This document shows positions 43,079 to 50,449 of a DNA stretch of 55,499 nt, one piece after another. The DNA is from an uncultured Sphingomonadales bacterium (GTDB taxonomy: Bacteria > Pseudomonadota > Alphaproteobacteria > Sphingomonadales > Sphingomonadaceae), in contig CALMZE010000092.1 in NCBI GenBank assembly GCA_937870585.1, forward strand, positions 1 through 55,499, read 5' to 3'. The stretch's first letter is position 1. Each line of letters begins with the position of its first letter. Under the pieces are notes generated by a model. That model was given only the letters and a program-made list of their open reading frames with translations. It made no database searches and was not told the DNA's origin. The translations under genes were made by a program, and so were the position numbers.

Positions 43079-44878
43079 ATGACCCTGATGAAATCACTCC
43101 TCCGCCAGCCCGCGAGCGGCGCTCTGGCCGTAGCCCTGAGCCTGACCGCAGGCATGGTGCTTGCCAGCCGCGCTGCTGATGCCGCCCCGGCGACGACGCA
43201 GAAGCCCGCGAGCGAGCTGACGCTTTCGGTTGGTCGTGGCCAGTTGATCACGCTCTCTCAGCCGATGACAGACGTGTTCGTGGCCAATGAGCTGGTTGCC
43301 GATGTGCAGGTTCGCTCTCCCACGCAGCTTTATGTCTTTGCCAAGGGTGCAGGTGAAACCTCCATCTACGCAACGACCAAATCGGGCACGGTGGTCTTTT
43401 CGGCCAACGTCAAGGTGGGCAACAATGTGTCCACCATTGATCAGATGATCCGCGTGGCGATGCCCGAAGCCAACATCCAGACGACGACGATGAACGGCAT
43501 GGTCCTTCTGACCGGCACTGTGAAATCGCCGGGCGACAGCGATGAGGCTGAACGGCTGGTGCAGGCCTATGTGGGTGACACGACCAAGGTTGTCAGCCGC
43601 CTGCGCACCGCAACGCCGCTTCAGGTCAATCTTCAGGTGAAGATCGCCGAAGTGAACCGCACGCTGGTGAAAGAAATCGGCGCGAACCTGCTGACCCGCG
43701 ACATGACGAATGGCTTCCAGTTCGGCATTGCGCAAGGCCGCAACTTCGGCACGATCGGCAATACCGATCTGTCTGCCCTGCCCAAGCTTGACGCGTCCAA
43801 CGTGTTTGGCCTTCCGGCGGGCACGTTGAGCCTGCCCTTCGATCCGAAGAGCGGCCAGTTCGTGACGGCAGGCACGGCGTTTGATTTCAAGAACCTCGCA
43901 CAGGGTTCGGGCAAAACCTCGATTGCGCTCGCCAGCCGCCTGTTTGGTCTGGATGTGGCCTCTGCTATCGACCTTGCCGAACAGGAAGGGCTCGTTTCGA
44001 CGCTCGCCCAGCCGAACCTCACCGCGCTGTCGGGTGAAACCGCCAGCTTCTTGGCTGGTGGTGAATTCCCGATCCCGATCTCGCAGCAGCAGGGTCAGGT
44101 GACAGTCGAGTATAAGCAATATGGTGTCAGCCTGGCGTTCACGCCGACCGTGCTGGACAATGGCCGCATTTCGATGCGCGTCCGTCCGGAAGTGTCGGAA
44201 CTGACGTCTGAAGGCACTGTGCGGCTCAACGGCTTCGACATTCCGGGCGTGGCGACGCGCCGGGCGGAAACGACTGTAGAACTGGGCTCCGGCCAGTCCT
44301 TCATGATTGGCGGCCTGCTCCGCAACTCGAACAACAACGTGATCGACCGCACCCCGGGCGCAGGCAATGTGCCGGTTCTGGGCGCGCTGTTCCGCTCGAC
44401 CCGCTTCCGCAAGAGCGAGACCGAGCTGGTCATCATCGTGACGCCGTATCTGGTGAAGCCGGTCTCTGCGAACGACATCGCGCTGCCGACCGACAACTAC
44501 AAGACGCCGAGCGATATCGAGCGCGTGCTGTTGGGCAAGACCCATTCCAGCACGGATGCGCCGCGCCCCAAACCGACGATGGAAGGCGCTTCGGGCAATG
44601 CCCAGCCGCAATTCGGCGCAAACACAGCCACGCCTGCGGCGGGTCCGTTTGCCGCCGCTCCGGTCGAAGAGCCCAAGCGCAAGAAGCGCAAGGACAAGGG
44701 CAATGGCGATCAGCTCGCCATGGCTTCGGCTCCGGCACCCTCAGCAGACGACAAGGCTGCCGCCCGCGCCGCTGAAAAGGCCGCCCGCAATCAGGCCAAG
44801 GCAGACCGCAAGGCGCGTGATGCCGCTGGCGACGCCACAGCCGACCCGGCCGCCATTCCCGGCTTCTCGGGCCTTTGA
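43079..44878 (+). CDS. cpaC: Tad secretin CpaC/RcpA
   Basis: A 599-aa outer-membrane secretin through which the pilus passes. Signal peptide about residues 1-36; LTLSVGRGQLITLSQPMTDVFVANELVADV is the T2SS-type N-terminal domain, then a BON-like region (MVLLTGTVKSPGDSDEAERLV) and the secretin core (ISQQQGQVTVEYKQYGVSLAFTPTV in two parts, VPVLGALFRSTRFRKSETELVIIVTPYLV). The last about 60 residues are Lys/Ala-rich with a KRKKRKDKG block, unusual for a secretin. The ATG follows GGGAGG. Confidence 0.94.
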   Translation: MTLMKSLLRQPASGALAVALSLTAGMVLASRAADAAPATTQKPASELTLSVGRGQLITLSQPMTDVFVANELVADVQVRSPTQLYVFAKGAGETSIYATTKSGTVVFSANVKVGNNVSTIDQMIRVAMPEANIQTTTMNGMVLLTGTVKSPGDSDEAERLVQAYVGDTTKVVSRLRTATPLQVNLQVKIAEVNRTLVKEIGANLLTRDMTNGFQFGIAQGRNFGTIGNTDLSALPKLDASNVFGLPAGTLSLPFDPKSGQFVTAGTAFDFKNLAQGSGKTSIALASRLFGLDVASAIDLAEQEGLVSTLAQPNLTALSGETASFLAGGEFPIPISQQQGQVTVEYKQYGVSLAFTPTVLDNGRISMRVRPEVSELTSEGTVRLNGFDIPGVATRRAETTVELGSGQSFMIGGLLRNSNNNVIDRTPGAGNVPVLGALFRSTRFRKSETELVIIVTPYLVKPVSANDIALPTDNYKTPSDIERVLLGKTHSSTDAPRPKPTMEGASGNAQPQFGANTATPAAGPFAAAPVEEPKRKKRKDKGNGDQLAMASAPAPSADDKAAARAAEKAARNQAKADRKARDAAGDATADPAAIPGFSGL

Positions 44879-44898
44879 ACCGATCAGGAGGCAAGACG

Positions 44899-45528
44899 AT
44901 GAACTTGACGAAACTCTCAGTCCTTCTCGCCCTCGGCCTGACGGTCAGCGCCTGCGGGAGCAGCAATCGCGGTCTTGAATCTGTGCACCAGCCGGTGGTG
45001 TCGCGCGCGGATTATGCGTTCGACGTCTATGGCGGTCAGGGGGGGCTGGCTCCGGCCGACGAATCCCGCCTGCGCGGCTGGTTCGATTCGCTTCAGCTTG
45101 GTTATGGTGACAAGGTTTCGGTCGATACCGGCGGGGCCTATGGGGGTGACGAAGCCCGTCGCGCCGTGGGTCAGGTCGCCGCGCGCTATGGCATTCTCCT
45201 TCAGGAGGCTGCGCCCTCCACGCCGGGTGAAATTGCACCCGGCACGGTCCGGGTTGTGGTCAGCCGCCTGAAGGCGGGCGTTCCGTCCTGCCCGGACTGG
45301 TCAGGCTCTGCCAGCCGCAGCTTCGGCAACAGCAGCATGTCCAACTATGGCTGCGCCACCAACACCAATCTGGCGGCCATGGTTGCCGATCCGGAAGATC
45401 TGGTGCGCGGCAAGACCGGCGACCCTCAGGTGGATGCCGCGCTCTCGGGCAAGGCCATCAAGGCCTATCGCGAAGCGCCGACCACCGGAACCAAGGGCCT
45501 GAAGGTCGAAACCACGGGAGGTAATTGA
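44899..45528 (+). CDS. cpaD: Tad pilus lipoprotein CpaD
   Basis: A 209-aa lipoprotein of the CpaD family, likely a secretin pilotin. The signal peptide ends in VSACGSS (lipobox). Family segments are YGDKVSVDTGG, RVVVSRLKAGVPSCPDWS and NYGCATNTNLAAMVADPEDLV. The ATG follows CAGGAGG; a longer in-frame start lies inside cpaC. Confidence 0.92.
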   Translation: MNLTKLSVLLALGLTVSACGSSNRGLESVHQPVVSRADYAFDVYGGQGGLAPADESRLRGWFDSLQLGYGDKVSVDTGGAYGGDEARRAVGQVAARYGILLQEAAPSTPGEIAPGTVRVVVSRLKAGVPSCPDWSGSASRSFGNSSMSNYGCATNTNLAAMVADPEDLVRGKTGDPQVDAALSGKAIKAYREAPTTGTKGLKVETTGGN

Positions 45529-45530
45529 TC

Positions 45531-46844
45531 ATGAACGCGCCTTGGACAGCAGGACGCCCGGGAGCCCGGGATCCGTTCGCAGCCTTTGTTTGCGATGAAA
45601 TGACGCTGGGCACGCTCAAGGTCGTCTGCAACGATCTGGGATGGCCCGCCGAAAAGGTGAACAAGGGCGGGCTGCGCAATGCCGTGCAGACGCTCTCTGT
45701 GTCGGCAAGCCCGACCATCCTGTTCGTCGATCTTTCGGAAAGCGGCGATCCGCTCAACGACATCAACGCGCTCGCCGAAGTGTGCGAGCCCGGAACGGTC
45801 GTGATTGCAGCGGGCGAAATCAACGATGTGCGCCTCTATCGCGATCTGATTGCAAGCGGTCTTCAGGATTATCTCCTCAAGCCGTTCAGCCCTGATCAGT
45901 TCCGGGACGCGGTGGCCCATGCTCAGGCCGTACTGGCTGCGCCCAAGGCCGCCGAAGCCGCTGGCAATCAGCGTCCACACTTCACCATGGGTGTCATTGG
46001 CACGCGCGGTGGCGTTGGGGCGTCCACCATTGCGACATCTCTCGCCTGGGCGTTCAGCGAACGCGAGAAGCGGTCGAGCGCGCTGCTTGATCTGGACGTG
46101 CATTTTGGCACCGGCGCATTGACGATGGATCTGGAACCGGGCCGCGGCCTGACCGACGCGATCGACAATCCGGCGCGTATCGACGGTCTCTTCATCGAAC
46201 GCGCCATGGTGCGGGCGAATGAAAAGCTTTCGATCCTCTCAGCTGAAGCCCCGATGAGCCAGCCGACCCTTTCGGATGGCACGGCCTTCTTCCAGCTAAC
46301 CGAGGAAATGCGCTCTGCCTTTGAAGCGACGGTGATTGATTTGCCGCGCCACATGGTTGTGCAATATCCGCACCTTGTGGCCGATCTTCAGTCGATCGTG
46401 GTGGTTTCGGAACTGACGCTGGCCGGTGCCCGCGACATGATCCGCATCCTCTCCTGGCTCAAGTCGAACGCACCGCAGGCTCAGGTCATCGCCGCGATCA
46501 ACTCCGCAGGTGCGTCGAGCACGCCGGAAATCAGCCAGCGCGACTTTGAATCATCGATCGAGCGCAAGGCCGACCTCATCCTGCCCTACGACGCCAAGGC
46601 CACCAGCACAGCCGCGAAGCTCGGCAAGACCATTGTCGATGCGGCGCCCTCCAGCAAGCTGGGCTCCACGCTCATTGATCTGTCCGGGATGATCCTGGGC
46701 CGTATCGAAGCGGGCGCAGAGGGGGCCGCGCCGGTCAAGGCTGGCAAGTCCGGCTCGCTGATGGACAAGGTCACTAACCTGAAGTCGATGCTCAAGCCCA
46801 AGTCCAAGGCGGCCCCAGCAGCAGAGCCTGAATCCATCAACTGA
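45531..46844 (+). CDS. cpaE: Tad pilus assembly ATPase-like protein CpaE
   Basis: A 437-aa CpaE: an N-terminal pseudo-receiver domain (FVDLSESGDPLNDINALAEV, LLKPFSPDQFRDAV) followed by a MinD/ParA-like fold whose P-loop is GTRGGVGAST, the deviant form usual for CpaE. It positions or assembles the pilus machine. The ATG at 45531 follows GGGAGG; TTG at 45525 is in frame too. The C-terminal end is Lys/Ala-rich. In most Tad operons the motor ATPase gene cpaF comes next, but here tadB follows after 38 bp. Confidence 0.93.
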   Translation: MNAPWTAGRPGARDPFAAFVCDEMTLGTLKVVCNDLGWPAEKVNKGGLRNAVQTLSVSASPTILFVDLSESGDPLNDINALAEVCEPGTVVIAAGEINDVRLYRDLIASGLQDYLLKPFSPDQFRDAVAHAQAVLAAPKAAEAAGNQRPHFTMGVIGTRGGVGASTIATSLAWAFSEREKRSSALLDLDVHFGTGALTMDLEPGRGLTDAIDNPARIDGLFIERAMVRANEKLSILSAEAPMSQPTLSDGTAFFQLTEEMRSAFEATVIDLPRHMVVQYPHLVADLQSIVVVSELTLAGARDMIRILSWLKSNAPQAQVIAAINSAGASSTPEISQRDFESSIERKADLILPYDAKATSTAAKLGKTIVDAAPSSKLGSTLIDLSGMILGRIEAGAEGAAPVKAGKSGSLMDKVTNLKSMLKPKSKAAPAAEPESIN

Positions 46845-46882
46845 GTTCAGGCACGACCGAAGAAAGAACAGGCTTACCAGCT

Positions 46883-47857
46883 ATGGATAACATCCAGATC
46901 ATGATCCTGATGGGCGGCAGCATGACCACGCTCATCATCATTCTGCTTGCTTTTGCCGGCCCGGCCACGGGCAAGGCGCAGAAGCGGCGTCTGGAATCCA
47001 TCAAGGAACGCCATGGCCAGAATGGCAATGTGATCGAGCAGCATCTGAAGCGGATCACAGCCAATCGCCAGTCCACGGCGAGCGAGGCGACCGCCAGCCG
47101 GTTCATCCCGAACCCGGCTTTGCTGCGCCTGCGCCTGGAAAAGACCGGCAAGAACTGGACGCTGCCGCGTTATACCCAGACCGTCGCTGGCATCGCCGTT
47201 GGCGTGGCGGGTGTCGGGATCACTCTGGGCGCTCCGCCGTTGCTCGCCCTGCTCGTCGGACTTGTTCTGGGACTCGGCCTGCCGCACATGGTTGTGAACT
47301 TCTTCATCGGCCGCCGGCTCAACAAGTTTAACCAGCGTTTCCCCGATTCGATCGAACTGATGGTGCGCGGCCTTCGCTCTGGTCTGCCCATCACGGAAAC
47401 GCTGGGCGTGGTCGGCACCGAAGTGCCCGGCCCGACTGGCGAGGAATTCCGCGCCATTGGCGACCGCATCAAGATCGGCAAGACCATGGAAGCCGCGTTG
47501 CAGGAAACAGCCGACAAGCTTGGCACGCCGGAATTCCAGTTCTTCTGCATCACGCTCCAGATCCAGCGCGAAACGGGCGGCAACCTGGCAGAAACATTGT
47601 CCAACCTGTCAGAAGTGCTGCGCAAGCGCGCGCAGATGAAGCTGAAGGTTGCGGCCATGTCTTCGGAATCGAAGGCGTCCGCCTACATCATCGGTTCGTT
47701 GCCCTTCCTGGTGTTCGGCATGATCCTCTACATCAACCCGCATTATATGGAGGGCTTCTTTTCCGAACCCCGGCTGATGATGGCTGGTGGTGGCGGTCTG
47801 TGCTGGATGGGCATTGGTGCCTTCATCATGTCCCGCATGATCAGCTTCGAAATCTGA
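46883..47857 (+). CDS. tadB: Tad pilus inner-membrane protein TadB (T2SS F family)
   Basis: A 324-aa membrane protein with a helix at the start, a cytoplasmic T2SSF domain (NKFNQRFPDSIELMVRGLRSGLPITETL in two parts, LQIQRETGGNLAETLSNLSEVLRKR) and two C-terminal helices. It forms the platform of the Tad machine with TadC. Confidence 0.93.
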   Translation: MDNIQIMILMGGSMTTLIIILLAFAGPATGKAQKRRLESIKERHGQNGNVIEQHLKRITANRQSTASEATASRFIPNPALLRLRLEKTGKNWTLPRYTQTVAGIAVGVAGVGITLGAPPLLALLVGLVLGLGLPHMVVNFFIGRRLNKFNQRFPDSIELMVRGLRSGLPITETLGVVGTEVPGPTGEEFRAIGDRIKIGKTMEAALQETADKLGTPEFQFFCITLQIQRETGGNLAETLSNLSEVLRKRAQMKLKVAAMSSESKASAYIIGSLPFLVFGMILYINPHYMEGFFSEPRLMMAGGGGLCWMGIGAFIMSRMISFEI

Positions 47858-47884
47858 CGAGGAACGGAAAGGCATTTTTCAGCC

Positions 47885-48874
47885 ATGAAACAGATCGAAT
47901 CCCTCCTCGGAATCGACGTCATCTGGGTGGCGACGCTGATGGCCGCACTCGCCGTCTTCTCGCTGCTGTTCGCGCTCTACACGGCAACGACCGTGCGTGA
48001 TCCGATGGCCAAGCGCGTCAAGGCGCTCAATGAACGCCGCGAGCAGCTCAAAGCCGGTATCGTTGTCCAGTCGGGCAAGCGTCGCGCCAAGCTGACGCAG
48101 CAGAATGATACGGCGGACAAGGTCAAATCCTTCCTGTCCTCGCTGCGTGTGTTGCAGGACGAACAGATCAAGACAGCGCAGCTCAAGCTGATGCAGGCCG
48201 GTATCCGGAACCGCGAATTTGGCGTGATCGTGATCTTCAGCCGGTTGATCCTGCCAATCCTGTTCGGCGGTGCTGCGGTGATCTACGTCTATGCGATGAA
48301 CAGCTTCCCGGACTGGACGCCCATCAAGCGTTCCGGCACCGTCGCGGCAGCGCTCATCCTCGGCTACAAAGCGGCTGACCTTTACCTCTCCAACACGATC
48401 AAGAAGCGCACCGATGCGATCCGCAAGGGCCTGCCAGACGCGCTCGATCTGCTCGTGATCTGCGCCGAAGCCGGCCTGACCGTGGACGCCTCATTTGCCC
48501 GCGTCTCGCGTGAACTGGGCAAGGCCTATCCCGAACTGGGCGACGAATTTGCGCTTACCTCGATCGAACTCGGCTTCTTGACCGACCGCCGTCAGGCGTT
48601 TGACAATCTGGCCACGCGTGTTCCGCTCGATTCGATCAAGGGCGTGGTCACGACCATGATCCAGACCGAGAAATATGGTACGCCGCTTGCCTCCGCGCTG
48701 CGTGTGCTCTCCGCCGAATTCCGCAACGAACGCATGATGCGCGCCGAAGAAAAAGCGGCCCGTCTGCCTGCGATCATGACGGTGCCGCTGATTCTTTTCA
48801 TTCTTCCGGTGCTGTTCATCGTCATCCTTGGCCCGGCGGCTTGTGCCATCGGCGACACCTTCGACAAGATGTAA
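47885..48874 (+). CDS. tadC: Tad pilus inner-membrane protein TadC (T2SS F family)
   Basis: A 329-aa partner of TadB: N-terminal helix (WVATLMAALAVFSLLFALY), two middle helices, and the F domain KGLPDALDLLVICAEAGLTVDASF with MIQTEKYGTPLASALRVLS, then a final helix. It is the last gene of the operon; TadD, TadE/F/G-type genes do not follow. A 14-bp hairpin lies just after its stop. Confidence 0.93.
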   Translation: MKQIESLLGIDVIWVATLMAALAVFSLLFALYTATTVRDPMAKRVKALNERREQLKAGIVVQSGKRRAKLTQQNDTADKVKSFLSSLRVLQDEQIKTAQLKLMQAGIRNREFGVIVIFSRLILPILFGGAAVIYVYAMNSFPDWTPIKRSGTVAAALILGYKAADLYLSNTIKKRTDAIRKGLPDALDLLVICAEAGLTVDASFARVSRELGKAYPELGDEFALTSIELGFLTDRRQAFDNLATRVPLDSIKGVVTTMIQTEKYGTPLASALRVLSAEFRNERMMRAEEKAARLPAIMTVPLILFILPVLFIVILGPAACAIGDTFDKM

Positions 48875-48882
48875 CCCATAGA

Positions 48883-48916
48883 GCGGGCCGGTATCGTTAT
48901 CGCGATACCGGCCCGC
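48883..48916. terminator. strong hairpin between tadC and the convergent DUF1254 gene
   Basis: GCGGGCCGGTATCG (48883-48896) pairs perfectly with CGATACCGGCCCGC (48903-48916) across a 6-nt loop. It overlaps the last codons of the minus-strand gene. No T-run follows on either strand. Confidence 0.65.
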
Positions 48917-49421
48917 ACCGGGATTGCTGCCGCACCGCTTCCAGCCCCGGCAATTCGGATGGGTTGGCCAACAACAGCCGGATCAGCGCAACGCCGCGAT
49001 CATCCCCGACGCGAACAACTTCGGCCCCCGGCGGCGTCATTTGCCCGTCCTTGGCAATCACCACGGCATAGGGCTTGCCCCCGGCCTGCGCATCATTGCG
49101 CACAAACACCACATCGGTGTTCGCATCAAAGATGCTGAGCGAGGAATAGCGCCCCGCCACCGGAACCACATCCACCCGCACCGGACCCTTGGAGAGATCA
49201 AAGGGGCAGGTTGAATAAGCAAGATCGGGGCTGGGCCGCACGACGAACTGGTTCGTCGGGCTCGCCAATGCGCCATGCGCCATGGCGTTGAAGCTGCCAC
49301 GCTTGGCCATGCCCTCCACCGCCTTGCCCATGATCATGCCGGGGATCAGATGCGTGCCCCCGAACAGGCCGATTCCAGCTGCCAGTGCGCCCGCCAGCAG
49401 GGGCTTGGTCCACCCGCTCAT
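48897..49421 (-). CDS. DUF1254 domain protein (membrane-anchored)
   Basis: A 174-aa protein with an N-terminal helix (TKPLLAGALAAGIGLFGGTHL) and a DUF1254-type beta domain: SPDLAYSTCPFDLSKGPVRVDV, YSSLSIFDANTDVVFVRN. It overlaps the DUF1214 gene by 4 bp. In many bacteria the two domains are parts of one longer protein or of neighbours; function is unknown. Confidence 0.8.
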   Translation of the reverse strand: MSGWTKPLLAGALAAGIGLFGGTHLIPGMIMGKAVEGMAKRGSFNAMAHGALASPTNQFVVRPSPDLAYSTCPFDLSKGPVRVDVVPVAGRYSSLSIFDANTDVVFVRNDAQAGGKPYAVVIAKDGQMTPPGAEVVRVGDDRGVALIRLLLANPSELPGLEAVRQQSRCGPVSR

Positions 49422-49996
49422 GCGCAGCCCTCCTTCTTCAAAACAGGCAAGGCCGATTTGGACGGGTCCGCTATGAAGCCCTTGCCGGGATTGTACATGC
49501 GCAGCGTCAGATGGAAGGGCTTGCCCGCTGTGGTGGGCAGCCAATGGCCGCCTGCGGGCTGTTTCGGCCCGATTTCAACGCGCCAGCCGCCTTTTTCCGC
49601 TTCAGAGATTGCTGCCCCATTGAACGACCAGGCATTGAGCGCATTGGGCATCAGATAGCCCGCTGTGTCATAGACGGTCACGCTCCACCACCGCGCATCC
49701 AGCGCCGCACCAGTCATCGCATAGCGGCACGATCCATCCAGTGCCTTGCCCTCTGAATCGACCGCCCCCTGCCAATAGACGGTCTCCGTGGCGGGCAAGG
49801 CCAATAGCCCCCGCCGCGCCACACCCGCGCGCGTGAAGGGATCGGTCGATTTGGTGCCATAGCCCAACGAGGTCGTCCACGACCCGTTGACGATGTCCGC
49901 CTTGCCCAGCCCCCGCCCCGCAAGCGCCCATGCCCCGCCTGTGCCGAGTGCGAGCCCGGCGAGGATGGTGATGGTGTAGCGCAATCCCGCTCTCAC
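49418..49996 (-). CDS. DUF1214 domain protein
   Basis: A 192-aa protein with an N-terminal membrane helix (ITILAGLALGTGGAWALAG) and a DUF1214 beta domain (WWSVTVYDTAGYLMPNALNAWS, WRVEIGPKQPAGGHWLPT, KPFHLTLRMYNPGKG). It is translated before the DUF1254 gene with a 4-bp overlap, so the two products probably act together at the membrane. Confidence 0.82.
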   Translation of the reverse strand: MRAGLRYTITILAGLALGTGGAWALAGRGLGKADIVNGSWTTSLGYGTKSTDPFTRAGVARRGLLALPATETVYWQGAVDSEGKALDGSCRYAMTGAALDARWWSVTVYDTAGYLMPNALNAWSFNGAAISEAEKGGWRVEIGPKQPAGGHWLPTTAGKPFHLTLRMYNPGKGFIADPSKSALPVLKKEGCA

Positions 49997-49997
49997 A

Positions 49998-50023
49998 ACG
50001 TCGCCCCCGCGAAGGCGGGGGCC
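49998..50023. repeat. GC-rich palindromic repeat (CGTCGCCCCCGCG family, variant)
   Basis: The stretch starts ACGTCGCCCCCGCGAAGG and ends CGGGGGCC, a shorter variant of the arm found at 26485 and 50408. It lies between the DUF1214 start and the GIY-YIG pseudogene. Confidence 0.7.
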
Positions 50024-50032
50024 GCTGTCCGA

Positions 50033-50326
50033 CTAGGCATTGATCGTTTCATACAAATCCCTCCAATCCGGATTCTGCTCCGTGATAAGGCGCAGTTTCC
50101 AGTCCCGGTTCCATTTTTTCAAGGCTTTTTCGCGCGCGACGGCGAACTCGATGCTGGAATGAGGTTCGATCAGCACGAGCCGCGTCAAAGCCCATTTACG
50201 GCAGAAGGACTATCCCCGTCCTTCCCTGTGCGCTATGACACGCGCAGCAAGATCCGCCGTTACGCCGACATAGAGGATGCCGTTCGGCTTGTTGGTCATG
50301 ATGTAGGTGTAACCGCCAAAGCGCAT
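50033..50326 (-). pseudogene. GIY-YIG nuclease family gene with an in-frame amber stop
   Basis: Read on the minus strand from 50326, 38 codons give GGYTYIMTNKPNGILYVGVT and so on, the GIY-YIG start of small UPF0213/YhbQ-like proteins, then a TAG (50210-50212), then the same frame goes on with FCRKWALTRLVLIEPH, AREKALKKWNRDWKLRL and NPDWRDLYETINA to a TAG at 50033. The frame is intact over 97 codons apart from the one stop, where relatives usually have Ser. It lies between GC-rich repeats. A sequencing error or a recent mutation are both possible. Confidence 0.8.
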
Positions 50327-50361
50327 GGGCTGACGGTAACACGGGAGAGATCGTAGGCAAA

Positions 50362-50435
50362 CCGGCCTCCGCCTGCGCGGGGGCGACGTTACTTACTCTG
50401 ATACAACACGTCGCCCCCGCGCAGGCGGGGGCCGG
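50362..50435. repeat. inverted repeat with 28-bp arms, one mismatch (CGTCGCCCCCGCGCAGG family)
   Basis: Arms 50362-50389 and 50408-50435 are inverted copies with one mismatch around an 18-bp AT-richer spacer. The core arm ACGTCGCCCCCGCGCAGG is the same as at 26485. With 49998-50023 it brackets the GIY-YIG pseudogene. Outside these repeats and the pseudogene, the 49997-50449 gap holds nothing else recognisable. Confidence 0.85.
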
Positions 50436-50449
50436 CATCCGGAAAATCG

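Noticed and set aside
45531-46844. CpaE P-loop GTRGGVGAST as a damaged Walker A
   Set aside because: This deviant form is usual in CpaE proteins and does not show loss of function.
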